This document shows positions 30,863 to 39,888 of a stretch of DNA of 45,303 nucleotides, in pieces. Positions within the stretch are counted from its first letter, which is position 1. Each line of letters starts with the position of its first letter. The DNA is from JAGNZR01 sp051646055 (GTDB lineage Bacteria; Fusobacteriota; Fusobacteriia; Fusobacteriales; Fusobacteriaceae), in the NCBI GenBank assembly GCA_051646055.1, contig JBOFCM010000068.1:1-45303 (forward strand), read 5' to 3'. The position numbers and the translations under genes were made by a program. The notes beneath the pieces are model-generated. The model searched no databases. It worked only from the letters and a program-made list of their open reading frames with translations, and was not told the origin of the DNA.

Positions 30863-32332
30863 TTATCCTCTCAATTTTCTATCGAAAGCCCTGCTTCCAT
30901 TCTTAGCTCCCATTCCGAAAACAGTGGAGTTATTTTTTACTGCCTCTCCTTTCTCTAGTTTTTCTACTTGGGATTTTTTAACCAGATATCCTGTAACTCT
31001 GACTACATCACAGTCTGAACCGTAGAGAGATATATACCTCATACCAGATGAAAAGGCCCCATCCACTATATTTCCCAGAGCAGAAAGATTCTTTTTATAA
31101 GTCTCTTCGAAGACAAAGATGTCCCCTATCCCGCTTGGGAAATACTGATGGAAAGGTGCTGACTGGATTATATGACGAAAAATTTCTGGCTCTTCTCCGA
31201 CTGGAATTCTGCATCCTGGGGATATTCCAGTGTCAGTGTCAATACCTACCTGGGCATGGAGTATGATATGATCACCATGATTTTTCACGAGCTCATGAAG
31301 TTTTTTTGTTATAAGAAGTCCCAGTTGGTCAGCTTCTTGACAATGTCCAAATCGTCCTTCCCTGTTTTCCAGTTGGAGAATATGGTTTACAGCCTCAGCC
31401 AGTCCCACGATACCGAACATTCCCTTGAAAAGTTCCTTGTTAATAAATTTCTCCTGTACTAAAAAATTAGTTTTGAAGAAAGAGGTATCTTCAGTCAAAA
31501 ATCTGATTCTCTCATCCATATAACCTAGCATTTTTTTTGCTGCATAGGGAAGTTTTTTCTCTAGAAAATCCTCTCTATTCTCAGAATCCTGAGCCAATCT
31601 CGAGAGCACAAGTCTCACAAGGGTGTGCCCTCCTCCTCCTATGAGAAGTCCGTTATAGCAACTAGCTATGGCATATTTTTCTGTACCAAAGTCCTCAGTG
31701 AAAACCTTATGGTTGGCAAAACTTGGTTTGGAACCGTTCATGGCATTTTTTAGACAGAGTTCCAGAAATTCCTCTGAAGTTTTTTCCTTGTCATATTTAA
31801 GGGTAAGGTTTGGGATATCTGATTGAAGTTCATCCATAACCTGCAGCAGAATTTTTCCAGCCTTAGTTTCATAAGGACCTATATTGGCATGGACAAAGGA
31901 ATCTGTAAAGACTCTCTCCACATGCTTAAGGAAAAGAGTGATGGCTCTATAAGCCTCTTTTTCATCCTTTATGAAGGGATTCAGAAGCGAATCCAGATTT
32001 CCCAAAAAAACAGGGAAAGATGTGATTGAAGGTACATGATTATAGAAAATCAGGAGATTGTTTGTAGCCTCCCAGATATCTTCTGGGGGTTGGAGATCCA
32101 GGAATGAACATCCCTCACTGAGAAGTTTTTCATAATCTGGTATAATGTATCTAGGTCTGTAGGGAGCATTTCCCTCAAACATAGAACAGATAATATTTTT
32201 ATTTAAAAGTTCCTGGGTATCTCCGTCTATATTCAAAACCTGGAGAGTACTTTCAGCCTGTCCTGCCAGCTGAAGCAGTTGCTGTTTGTAAGTAAGGGCT
32301 GTATTCTGTAAAATATTTAAAACATGATTCAT
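30863..32332 (-). CDS. yjjI: YjjI-family glycyl-radical enzyme
   Basis: A 489-residue glycyl-radical enzyme of the YjjI (DUF3029) family. The radical Gly is in RVTGYL (about Gly447). The thiyl Cys is probably the one in ASCYNGLLIGGGGHT (about residue 226). Compared with pyruvate formate-lyase it is short, as the family is. The reaction is unknown; the family is found in enterobacteria and anaerobes together with YjjW. The segment IDTDTGISPGCRIP is a conserved family region. It is preceded by AAGGAGAT and follows pmbA by 13 bases. The enzyme must be oxygen-sensitive, consistent with an anaerobic host. Confidence 0.92.
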   Translation of the reverse strand: MNHVLNILQNTALTYKQQLLQLAGQAESTLQVLNIDGDTQELLNKNIICSMFEGNAPYRPRYIIPDYEKLLSEGCSFLDLQPPEDIWEATNNLLIFYNHVPSITSFPVFLGNLDSLLNPFIKDEKEAYRAITLFLKHVERVFTDSFVHANIGPYETKAGKILLQVMDELQSDIPNLTLKYDKEKTSEEFLELCLKNAMNGSKPSFANHKVFTEDFGTEKYAIASCYNGLLIGGGGHTLVRLVLSRLAQDSENREDFLEKKLPYAAKKMLGYMDERIRFLTEDTSFFKTNFLVQEKFINKELFKGMFGIVGLAEAVNHILQLENREGRFGHCQEADQLGLLITKKLHELVKNHGDHIILHAQVGIDTDTGISPGCRIPVGEEPEIFRHIIQSAPFHQYFPSGIGDIFVFEETYKKNLSALGNIVDGAFSSGMRYISLYGSDCDVVRVTGYLVKKSQVEKLEKGEAVKNNSTVFGMGAKNGSRAFDRKLRG

Positions 32333-32345
32333 CTATTATCTCCTT

Positions 32346-33692
32346 TTATTTTCCTGATATTGAAAGCTCTCCTATAAGAACAGCGGGAGAACCGATTCCT
32401 CCCATGCTAAATTCTAATTTATCCGAAAGAGCTTCGATATTTTTCAGAAGCTGGAAAAAATTTCCTGCTACTGTAACTTGTGTAACTGGATGAACCATTT
32501 TTCCATCTCTGTAGAGGAATCCCTCTGCTGAAAGGGAAAAATCTCCAGAAACAGGATTCAAACCGCTGTGAAGACCTGCAAGCTCTGTCAGTATTAAAAC
32601 TTCATTCTTTTTTGTTATTATCTCCTCCCAAGTGAACTCTCCCTCTTCCACGTAGATGTTCGTAGCAGATATTCCCACACTTCCAGCATAGGAAGACTTG
32701 AAACCATTACCTGTGGGCTGGACTCCAAATTTTCTAGCTGTCTTTAAGTTATGGAGATACGTGGTAAGAACTCCTCCATCTATAATTTTTTTGTAGGCAG
32801 TTGCCACTCCCTCATCATCAAACCCTCTTGAAGAACTCCCTTTTTCCATAAAAGGATTTTCCACTAGAGTAAAGTTTTCAGAAGAAATTTTATCTCCTAT
32901 TTTTCCCTTTAAAAGAGAGAGGCCTTTGTCCACAGATTCTCCTGAAAAAATTCCCATAAAAGACCCTAAAAGGGAGGTAAAGGCTTCAGATTTGAAAATA
33001 ACAGGATATTTTCCAGTTGCTACCGGAGTTCCTCCCAATTTTTCCAATGCTTTTTCTACTGCCTGAATTGCAAGTTTTTTGTGATCATAGTCTGCGATAT
33101 CATTTCCTGTTATGAAAGCTGATCCGGTTTTATTTTCCTCCCCCTCTCTGACAACCACAGAGACATATGCGGCCCCCGAATTACTGCTGGAACTCAAGTG
33201 GAGACCCTGGGAGTTTCTGAGAACTCTCTCACCCTTTCCTGATTGGAAAAGTGAATAATTCACAACTGCCACTCTGCTGTCCAGAGATTTGGCGTACTCC
33301 TCCATATCCTTGGCAAATTGTATCTTTTCTTCTGGGGTAACTTCCTGAAAATCTTCTCTGTAATTTTCTACGGGAACATACTGGGAAGAGCCTGGGTAGA
33401 TTTCGACTCTGTCACGATTTTCTAGAACTTTTCCATTGTTAAGGACTTCGGCTATGAGTTCATGGATAGATTTTTGAGAGATTTTTGTAGTATAGGAATA
33501 TCCCATTTTTCCTCTTACGATACCTCTCAGGGAAACTCCCAGACCTTTGGCATTTTTATAGGAATCTATTCCTCCTTGGAATACCTTGACTGAAAAGCTC
33601 TCCCCTCTGGAATAATAGATTTCAAATTCGTCCAACTCCTGGCACTCTGAAGCAACTGTATAAAGTTCATCTATGAAATTTTCTATTTTCAT
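32346..33692 (-). CDS. pmbA: TldE/PmbA-family metallopeptidase-like subunit
   Basis: A 448-residue partner of TldD. It has the N-terminal domain (about 1-170) and the C-terminal TldD/PmbA core, but no HExxxH, so it is the non-catalytic subunit of the heterodimer. In E. coli TldD-TldE (PmbA) trims the leader of microcin B17 and degrades CcdA. I start at the ATG at 33690-33692, which overlaps the tldD stop (TAATG). A longer frame to 33779 would read through the end of tldD in another phase. Features such as GMGGIGSPAVLI at the C-terminus match the family. Confidence 0.92.
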   Translation of the reverse strand: MKIENFIDELYTVASECQELDEFEIYYSRGESFSVKVFQGGIDSYKNAKGLGVSLRGIVRGKMGYSYTTKISQKSIHELIAEVLNNGKVLENRDRVEIYPGSSQYVPVENYREDFQEVTPEEKIQFAKDMEEYAKSLDSRVAVVNYSLFQSGKGERVLRNSQGLHLSSSSNSGAAYVSVVVREGEENKTGSAFITGNDIADYDHKKLAIQAVEKALEKLGGTPVATGKYPVIFKSEAFTSLLGSFMGIFSGESVDKGLSLLKGKIGDKISSENFTLVENPFMEKGSSSRGFDDEGVATAYKKIIDGGVLTTYLHNLKTARKFGVQPTGNGFKSSYAGSVGISATNIYVEEGEFTWEEIITKKNEVLILTELAGLHSGLNPVSGDFSLSAEGFLYRDGKMVHPVTQVTVAGNFFQLLKNIEALSDKLEFSMGGIGSPAVLIGELSISGK

Positions 33693-35074
33693 TATTTTCT
33701 TCCTCCCACAGTAATATTTCTTACACGGATTGCAGGTTGTCCCACATTGGTGGGGATAGTTCCGCTTACTGATCCACACATACCTTGGGCCTGAGCAAAA
33801 TTGTCTCCTACCATATCTATCTCTAGGAGAGTTTTGGGTCCGTTTCCTATGAGTGTAGCTCCTTTTACAGGTTTTGTTATCTTACCGTTTTCAATGAGGT
33901 AGGCCTCCATGACTGCAAAGTTAAAATCTCCAGTAGCTGGATTGACCGAACCTCCACCCATATATTTTGCATAGATTCCCTTTTCCACAGAACGTATCAT
34001 ATCTTCAAACTTATCAGTTCCAGGTGCTATAAAGGTATTAGTCATTCTGGAAGTAGGTGGATAGGCATAGCTCTGACGTCTTCCGCTTCCAGTAGATTGG
34101 GCACCCATTCTTTTTCCACCCAGTTTATCAATCATGTATCCCTTGAGAACTCCATGTTGGATGAGAATTTTCCTTTGAGGGATATTCCCTTCGTCATCCA
34201 CAGAGAGAGTTCCCCACTCATTCTCCATGGTTCCATCGTCAATGGCTGTAACTTTAGGATTGGCAACCAACTGCCCCACTTTTCCACAGAAAACAGAGGT
34301 GCCCTTGGCCACAGAGGTGGCTTCCAGTCCGTGTCCACAGGCTTCATGAAAAATTACTCCTCCGAATCCGTTATCGATGACTACTGGCATCTGTCCGCTT
34401 GGACAGAGGTCTGCTTCCACCATTGTAACAGCTATACGAGCAGCTTCCTGGGAGATATATTTTATATCTAGATTTTCTATAAACTCAAATCCTTTGGCAG
34501 CTCCGGGAGCCAGGTAACCTGTCTGCATATCTCCATCTTTGGAAGCCACACACTGAACTGTGAATCTTGTTCTCACCCTTTCGTCCTCAATAAGCTCCCC
34601 GTGGGAGTTAGCTATAAGAATTTTCTGGGTGTAGTCCCCATATATAACTTTAACTTGGGTAATGAGAGGACTATAATCGCTGGCATATCTGTCAGCGATT
34701 TTCATATAGGCTATTTTTTTTTCTTTGCTTACATCATTGGGCATAATCTCTATTCTATTGACATTCTTTACTGTTTTTTTCTCCAAAGATATAAGTTTCA
34801 CAACAGGAGTGCCCTCTATTGCCGAAGCTGCCTCAGTAGCTAGGGTAAGAAGAGAGGTTTCGGAGGAATCATTGGTATAGGCATAGACATCAAAAAGATC
34901 TTTAATTATCCTGATTCCAACTCCGTAATCTCTTCCTGACAGGGAGTTTTCAATCTTACCTCCTATAAGGGTGATACTGTTGTCCCATCTGTCTTCTGCA
35001 AAAATCTCTGCGAAATCTCCTCCAGTGGAAAGGGCTTTTTCTAAAACTCTTTCCAGCAGCTCTTTTTCAATCAT
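33692..35074 (-). CDS. tldD: TldD metalloprotease subunit
   Basis: A 460-residue zinc peptidase. The HExxxH motif HEACGH (about 243) and a later Cys near GNGPKTLLEIDMVG supply metal ligands; the block QGMCGSVSGTIPTNVGQPAIRV closes the protein (split by residues 432-453). TldD with its partner PmbA forms a chamber that cleaves unfolded peptides. It is first in the operon, with AGGAGG 7 bases before the ATG and an extended -10 promoter upstream. Its position ahead of a glycyl-radical enzyme pair is noteworthy. Confidence 0.95.
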   Translation of the reverse strand: MIEKELLERVLEKALSTGGDFAEIFAEDRWDNSITLIGGKIENSLSGRDYGVGIRIIKDLFDVYAYTNDSSETSLLTLATEAASAIEGTPVVKLISLEKKTVKNVNRIEIMPNDVSKEKKIAYMKIADRYASDYSPLITQVKVIYGDYTQKILIANSHGELIEDERVRTRFTVQCVASKDGDMQTGYLAPGAAKGFEFIENLDIKYISQEAARIAVTMVEADLCPSGQMPVVIDNGFGGVIFHEACGHGLEATSVAKGTSVFCGKVGQLVANPKVTAIDDGTMENEWGTLSVDDEGNIPQRKILIQHGVLKGYMIDKLGGKRMGAQSTGSGRRQSYAYPPTSRMTNTFIAPGTDKFEDMIRSVEKGIYAKYMGGGSVNPATGDFNFAVMEAYLIENGKITKPVKGATLIGNGPKTLLEIDMVGDNFAQAQGMCGSVSGTIPTNVGQPAIRVRNITVGGRK

Positions 35075-35112
35075 AAATGGATCCTCCTGATTTATATTTT
35101 TAATCTGTTTTT

Positions 35113-35121
35113 ATTATATCA
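35113..35121 (-). promoter_or_regulatory. Extended -10 promoter for the tldD operon
   Basis: On the minus strand TGATATAAT (TG at 35121-35120, TATAAT at 35118-35113), 39 bases before tldD. Confidence 0.6.
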
Positions 35122-35144
35122 CAAAAACTTTAAGAATGAAATTA

Positions 35145-35156
35145 GACTATATAGTC
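35145..35156. promoter_or_regulatory. Possible operator: 12-base perfect palindrome
   Basis: GACTATATAGTC is a perfect palindrome placed at about the -35/-60 zone of the tldD promoter, in the 265-base divergent gap to the flavin reductase gene. No bound regulator is known. Confidence 0.35.
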
Positions 35157-35249
35157 AAAAACATACATATTGAGCATTAAAAACAAACATCAGAAGGATA
35201 TATTTTTTATATAGTTTCTACTTGAGGTATTCATATATTTTGAAAAGTG

Positions 35250-35258
35250 TGGTATAAT
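35250..35258 (+). promoter_or_regulatory. Extended -10 promoter for the flavin reductase
   Basis: TGGTATAAT (TG at 35250-35251, TATAAT at 35253-35258), 82 bases before the ATG at 35340; no good -35. Confidence 0.55.
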
Positions 35259-35339
35259 TTCAGAACTTTTGAACGTGTTTTCAGATTAAATGGGGAGAAT
35301 TACGCTAATAAAGAAAAAGTATACCGAGGAGTAAGAGAG

Positions 35340-37025
35340 ATGAAAAAAAGTTTTTTGACAGCCATGATAACTCTTTCAACTTTATTTTTCACAGGATGTG
35401 GAAATTCAGTTAAGGAAAAAGAGTTTATAGGGAAAGCTAATAGTTTTACAGGAGACATAAAAGTAAAAGTTACCACAGCAGGAGATCAGATAAAAGATCT
35501 TGAGTTGGTATCTCATAAGGATACTCAGCACATTGTGGACAGAACGTTCCCGATTATGAAAGAGAGAATACTGAAGAGTCAGACACCTATAGTTGACAGT
35601 GTGTCAGGAGCAACTTACACTTCCACAGGAATAAAAAAAGCTGTAGCTGAGGCTTTGAAATCAGAAGGGAAAGAGTTTGGAACTATAAACCTGAGAACAA
35701 AGGGACCTGAGCAACCGGTAGCCAATCTGGAGACAGTTAAGACAGATCTTCTAATAGTTGGAGGAGGACCAGCAGGTCTTGCTGCGGCAATATCTGCCAA
35801 GGAAGCGGGACTAGAGAATATAATAGTTATAGAAAAACTGGATATACTGAGTGGGAACGGAAAATATGATATGAACTTCTATGATCTTATCAATTCTGAA
35901 GCTGAGAAAAAAGCTGGAGTCCAAGATTCTGTAGAAAAACTGATAGCAGATAATTCAAATTCCATGGATTCACCAGAGAGAACAAGAGCTCAGGCTCAAG
36001 GTTCAGCAATACTGGATAAGTGGCTGAGAAGTATGGGAATTAAGCTGAATCATTATTATGGAAAAAGAGGACATATGGCTGAAGCCGATCAGTATGCTGG
36101 AGCTCATATTCAAGACGGTATGGAAGCAAAAGTGAAAGCTTTAGGAATCGATGTGAGAACAAACACCAAAGGACTAGATCTTTTAATGGATAAGGGTACT
36201 GTTAAAGGTATCAAAGTACAGAATGGAAATAACTTTTATGAGATAGAAGCTAAGGCTGTTGTAATGGCAACAGGAGGATTCTCGGCAAACAAGGAGCTTC
36301 TAGCTAAATATGCCCCGGGAACAGAGGAGTTCCAGACTTCTAATCAGATAGGTGCAACAGGAGATTTTATCCCTGTTTTCCAGCAACATGGGATAGCCAC
36401 AGCTAATCTGGATGTAATAAATATTTTCCCTTTCATCATAGGAGCTACTAGAGATCTTACAGGTGGAGGAGACGGGTTTATGCTTGTGAATAAGAATGGA
36501 GAGAGATTTACCAGTGAACAGATAACTTATGCTACAAGACAGGCCACTGCTAAAAAAATACTTGATCAGCCTGATAGTGAGGTTTTTTACGTATATGATG
36601 AAAATCTTTATAAGTCAAGCTACCGTCTTCAAAAGCATACAGCTGCAGGTCTCCATACAAAAGCAGAAACTTTAGAAGAGTTAGCAGATGTGATGGGAAT
36701 CAATCCTGAGAACCTTAAAAAGACAATGGAAAGTTTCAATGCTGCAATCCGTGGTGAAATAGCAGATCCATTTAGGGTAAAACCTTTTACAAGAGAGATC
36801 AGGACAGAGGGACCTTACTATGCAGTACAGGTTGAATCAGCTGTTCATATGACAAGAGGTGGAGTTGTTGCTGATGAAAAAACTCAGGTTTATTCAGAAG
36901 ATGGGAAAAAAGTTGAAGGGCTTTATGCAGCTGGAGAAGTTGTGAGTTCTAATGCTGCTTACAGTGCTGCTGTTATATTCGGAAGAATAGCTGGAGAGGA
37001 AGCAGTAAAATTTATAAAAAAATAG
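35340..37025 (+). CDS. Exported lipoprotein FMN-binding / flavocytochrome-c-like reductase
   Basis: A 561-residue protein. A lipobox gives lipidation at Cys20 (FFTGC). An FMN-binding domain (about 30-115) carries SGATYT (89-94), the motif whose last Thr (Thr94) receives covalent FMN from an ApbE-type transferase. The FAD-binding 2 domain starts at VGGGPAGLAAA (about 137) and includes GGGDGF, RFTSEQ and the closing GEVVSSNAAYSAAV. It belongs with fumarate/urocanate-type reductases that act outside the membrane. The substrate cannot be told. I chose ATG 35340 (AGGAG upstream, lipoprotein signal); a frame starting at 35247 lacks a signal. Confidence 0.92.
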   Translation: MKKSFLTAMITLSTLFFTGCGNSVKEKEFIGKANSFTGDIKVKVTTAGDQIKDLELVSHKDTQHIVDRTFPIMKERILKSQTPIVDSVSGATYTSTGIKKAVAEALKSEGKEFGTINLRTKGPEQPVANLETVKTDLLIVGGGPAGLAAAISAKEAGLENIIVIEKLDILSGNGKYDMNFYDLINSEAEKKAGVQDSVEKLIADNSNSMDSPERTRAQAQGSAILDKWLRSMGIKLNHYYGKRGHMAEADQYAGAHIQDGMEAKVKALGIDVRTNTKGLDLLMDKGTVKGIKVQNGNNFYEIEAKAVVMATGGFSANKELLAKYAPGTEEFQTSNQIGATGDFIPVFQQHGIATANLDVINIFPFIIGATRDLTGGGDGFMLVNKNGERFTSEQITYATRQATAKKILDQPDSEVFYVYDENLYKSSYRLQKHTAAGLHTKAETLEELADVMGINPENLKKTMESFNAAIRGEIADPFRVKPFTREIRTEGPYYAVQVESAVHMTRGGVVADEKTQVYSEDGKKVEGLYAAGEVVSSNAAYSAAVIFGRIAGEEAVKFIKK

Positions 37026-37032
37026 TGCAGTG

Positions 37033-37064
37033 AAAAAGAGTGCATTCTTTGTACTCTTTTTTTT
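37033..37064 (+). terminator. Terminator after the flavin reductase
   Basis: A 12-bp stem AAAAAGAGTGCA (37033-37044) / TGTACTCTTTTT (37050-37061) with one G-U pair, followed by T. Confidence 0.85.
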
Positions 37065-37149
37065 GTAAAATAATATTTGCATTTTTAGATATAAAAGGCT
37101 AACATGTAATGTAGGAGTATATATTCCATAAGATAAAGGACGTGAGAAT

Positions 37150-38319
37150 TTGGGAAAAATTTTTATAAAAAAAGACAGAGAAAAACTTTGGTATAGCGGT
37201 CACCCTTGGATATACTCAGGAGCAGTGGAAAAGATAGAGGGAAATCCTGAAGCGGGGAGTATTATAGAAGTTTATAACTCTAGAAAAGAGTTTATAGGTT
37301 ACGGACATTACAATAAAAGTTCTAAAATAATGGTGCGTATGCTGGAGAAAAATGGTGAGAAAAAAGTTAATTTAGAGTGGTACTGTGAAAAAGTAAGAGA
37401 AGCCCTTCAGTTGAGAGAGATGTTGGGGATAAGAAGCAACGGCTATAGACTTATTCACAGTGAGTCAGATTTTCTTCCTGGAGTTATAGTTGACCGTTTC
37501 GGAGATTATTTAGTGGTTCAGGCTTCAACTATGGGAATGGAAAGGGATAAAAATCTTCTGGTAGAAGCTTTTAAGAGAGAGATACCGGGGCTCTTAGGAA
37601 TATATGAGAAAAGTGAGGGAGACGGAAGAAAACTTGAAGGACTGGAAGAAAAATCTGGAATACTTTTCGGTGATGTACCCGATGAGATTGAAATTTATGA
37701 AGGAGATGCCAAGTTCACCATAGACCTGAAAGGTCAGAAAACAGGATTTTATTCAGATCAGAGAGATAACAGAATACTTATGGGGGCTCTTTCAAAAGGC
37801 AAAGATTTCCTAGATGTATGTAGTTATACGGGAGGTTTTTCTCTACATGCCATGGTAAAAGGTGCAAAATCTGCTACACTTATAGATGTCAGTGAGGATG
37901 TACTCAATGTGGCTCGGAAAAATCTTTCGGGGTATGAGGGTGTAGAATATATCAAAGGAAATATTTTTCAGGTTCTGAGAGATCTGGCAAAAGAGGGACG
38001 TAAGTGGGATATCGTAAATCTAGACCCTCCAAAACTGGCTCCCAACAGAAGAGATTTAGATAAGGCATTGAAGGCCTATAAAGATATAATTCTGAATGGA
38101 ATAAAGCTGACTAAAAACGGTGGTTTACTGGCTATCTACAGTTGTAGTGGTGCAGTGACGAGCTCAGACCTAAGAATGGCTCTGGCTTATGCGGTTAAAG
38201 ATGCTGGAGTACGTGCAGTTATAGTAAATCAACTTCATCAGAGTCAGTGTCACCCAGTCTCTGTAGCAGTACCAGAGACCGAGTACCTGAAAGGTTTCCT
38301 AGTGAGAATCGGAGAGTAA
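37150..38319 (+). CDS. rlmI: RlmI-type 23S rRNA m5C methyltransferase
   Basis: A 389-residue class I SAM methyltransferase with an N-terminal PUA domain (about 1-75, including HPWIYSGAVEKIEGNPEAG). Later come the RlmI-like linker GQKTGFYSDQRDNR (about 196-209), SAM motif DVCSYTGGFSLHA (about 221-233), catalytic NLDPPKL (about 292-298), and the SCSG segment. RlmI methylates C1962 of 23S rRNA. The start is TTG at 37150 with AAAGGA about 9 bases upstream; no ATG is suitable. The 3' end overlaps the convergent MocR gene by 21 bases. Confidence 0.85.
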   Translation: MGKIFIKKDREKLWYSGHPWIYSGAVEKIEGNPEAGSIIEVYNSRKEFIGYGHYNKSSKIMVRMLEKNGEKKVNLEWYCEKVREALQLREMLGIRSNGYRLIHSESDFLPGVIVDRFGDYLVVQASTMGMERDKNLLVEAFKREIPGLLGIYEKSEGDGRKLEGLEEKSGILFGDVPDEIEIYEGDAKFTIDLKGQKTGFYSDQRDNRILMGALSKGKDFLDVCSYTGGFSLHAMVKGAKSATLIDVSEDVLNVARKNLSGYEGVEYIKGNIFQVLRDLAKEGRKWDIVNLDPPKLAPNRRDLDKALKAYKDIILNGIKLTKNGGLLAIYSCSGAVTSSDLRMALAYAVKDAGVRAVIVNQLHQSQCHPVSVAVPETEYLKGFLVRIGE

Positions 38320-39732
38320 TAGAGAATGAAGGGTTTCAGTTATAATCTGAATCCCTTTTTTTATATTCTCAGAACTACTGCCCACAAAACTTAGACGTAT
38401 TCTCCCAGAATCTGGAAGCTGGGGATAGAAAATTTTTCCAGGGAGGAGAGACACTCCCTTCTCTCTGCATTTTTTGTAAAAAATATCTTCAGGAATATTT
38501 TCATTCAGCTTTATCCAGATAAAAAATCCTCCCTGAGGATAGTTGAGAATCTCAATTTCAGGAATCTCTTTCAGTAGCTCCACCATAAGAAAACATTTTT
38601 CTCTAAAAACTTTTCTCAGATTTTCAGTATGTTTTTGAAAATATCCCTTCTCTAAAAATTTTTCTAAAATTTTCTGATTTAGACCTGAAGTTGTTGTATC
38701 CAGACTATATTTGGTAAGAAGTATTTTTTCCATGAAATTGGGAGGGGGGAGCATAAGAGCTGTGGATATTCCCGGCATAATACTTTTGGAATAAGTTCTG
38801 AGATAGATAACCCTTTCATCGCCCATTCTGTCCAGACTTTTAAGGGGGAAGGGCTTATCTTCAGTATAGTAAAACTCTCTGAAGCTATCATCTTCAATTA
38901 TATAAAAATCATATTTTTGAGCTAGCCGAAGAAGCTCTTTTCTCCTTTCTAGACTCCAGAGAACTCCTGTGGGATTTTGAAAATTTATTACCTCATAGAC
39001 AAAATCTATCTTCTCTTTCTGAAGAAGAGCTCGAAACTCATCCATGTCCCAACCCTCATGTTTCAGATCTACAGAGATAACTTTACAGGAATCCCGGAAA
39101 AGATTGAGAGCATTTAGGTAGGTAGGAGCAGAAAGGGCCACTACAGGTTTTCTCTCAGAGGAAAAGGCACGGATGATAATTTCCAAAGCCTGTTGAGTCC
39201 CTGAGGTTATAAGGATATCTTTTTCAGTAACAAAAATATCATCTTTTTCCAGTTCCTCGCTCAAAAGTTTTCTAAGGGAGAGAAGTCCCTGTACATTCTG
39301 ATACTCGAAGATCTCCCCTCCGAACTGGTCAATGACTTCACAGGCCAACTGTTTATAGAGTTCTGATGGAAAATTTTCAGAGCTCGGAGTTCCGTTGAAA
39401 AAATCTATAAACTCATGTTTTCCTCCCTGCCCGTATCTGAAGTTATCGATAATAGAGGATAGCCCCTGATTCATAGAAAAATTATTATGTTCCTTTACAA
39501 AGGAACCTTTTCCAGGAATTTTTTCGATATAGCCATTTTCCTCCAGAAGATTATAGGCCTGGAGAGCTGTCTGGATACTTATATTAAATTTTAGAGCTGT
39601 GTGTCGGAGAGAGGGAAGTTTTTTTCCTGGCGGAAAGTGCCCAGAGGCAATCTCTAATTTTATACTGTTGAATATCTGCTTATAAAAACTTTCATCTATA
39701 TTTTTGTTCATGGTTATCTCTGTCTTTGTCAT
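38299..39732 (-). CDS. MocR-family regulator (GntR-type HTH plus aminotransferase-like domain)
   Basis: A 477-residue PLP-dependent regulator. The N-terminal winged-helix domain (about 10-80) includes PPGKKLPSLRHTALKFNIS and IPGKGSFV. The aminotransferase fold follows, with the PLP Lys in YSKSIMPG (about 315) and NPTG (N-terminal side of the active site). MocR proteins sense amino-acid or vitamin-B6 related ligands. It is divergent from megL, a PLP enzyme, with a 156-base gap, so regulation of megL is a fair inference. The ribosome site is AGGAGG, 5 bases before the ATG. The last about 20 codons contain the terminator of rlmI and overlap its last codons. Confidence 0.93.
   Translation of the reverse strand: MTKTEITMNKNIDESFYKQIFNSIKLEIASGHFPPGKKLPSLRHTALKFNISIQTALQAYNLLEENGYIEKIPGKGSFVKEHNNFSMNQGLSSIIDNFRYGQGGKHEFIDFFNGTPSSENFPSELYKQLACEVIDQFGGEIFEYQNVQGLLSLRKLLSEELEKDDIFVTEKDILITSGTQQALEIIIRAFSSERKPVVALSAPTYLNALNLFRDSCKVISVDLKHEGWDMDEFRALLQKEKIDFVYEVINFQNPTGVLWSLERRKELLRLAQKYDFYIIEDDSFREFYYTEDKPFPLKSLDRMGDERVIYLRTYSKSIMPGISTALMLPPPNFMEKILLTKYSLDTTTSGLNQKILEKFLEKGYFQKHTENLRKVFREKCFLMVELLKEIPEIEILNYPQGGFFIWIKLNENIPEDIFYKKCREKGVSLLPGKIFYPQLPDSGRIRLSFVGSSSENIKKGIQIITETLHSLLLSDSH
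38329..38362 (+). terminator. Terminator of rlmI, located inside the MocR coding region
   Basis: AAGGGTTTCAG (38329-38339) / CTGAATCCCTT (38347-38357), 11 bp with one mismatch and loop TTATAAT, then a T run. It is 10 bases after the rlmI stop but lies within the 3' codons of the convergent MocR gene. Confidence 0.8.
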
Positions 39733-39819
39733 AAAAACCTCCTATTCAATTGATTTTATCATGTTGTTTTTGTATTATCAATGAAAAAAGTGTTACATAA
39801 CAGTTTTATATGGGAAGGG

Positions 39820-39848
39820 TTGCAATTTGTTTATCTTAGTAATAGAAT
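39820..39848 (+). promoter_or_regulatory. Promoter of megL
   Basis: TTGCAA (39820-39825), 17 bases, TAGAAT (39843-39848). The predicted start of transcription is about 39855, and the ribosome site GAGGAG is just before the ATG at 39889. Confidence 0.65.
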
Positions 39849-39888
39849 AATGACATGGAATAATAAAATTTATAGAGGAGAAAAAAAT

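Noticed and set aside
33693..33779. 29-residue N-terminal extension of PmbA
   Set aside because: It lies inside the tldD 3' end in another frame, and the TAATG junction gives a natural coupled start.
39781..39888. 36-residue N-terminal extension of methionine gamma-lyase
   Set aside because: It covers the predicted megL promoter; the family starts at the ATG at 39889, which has a GAGGAG site.
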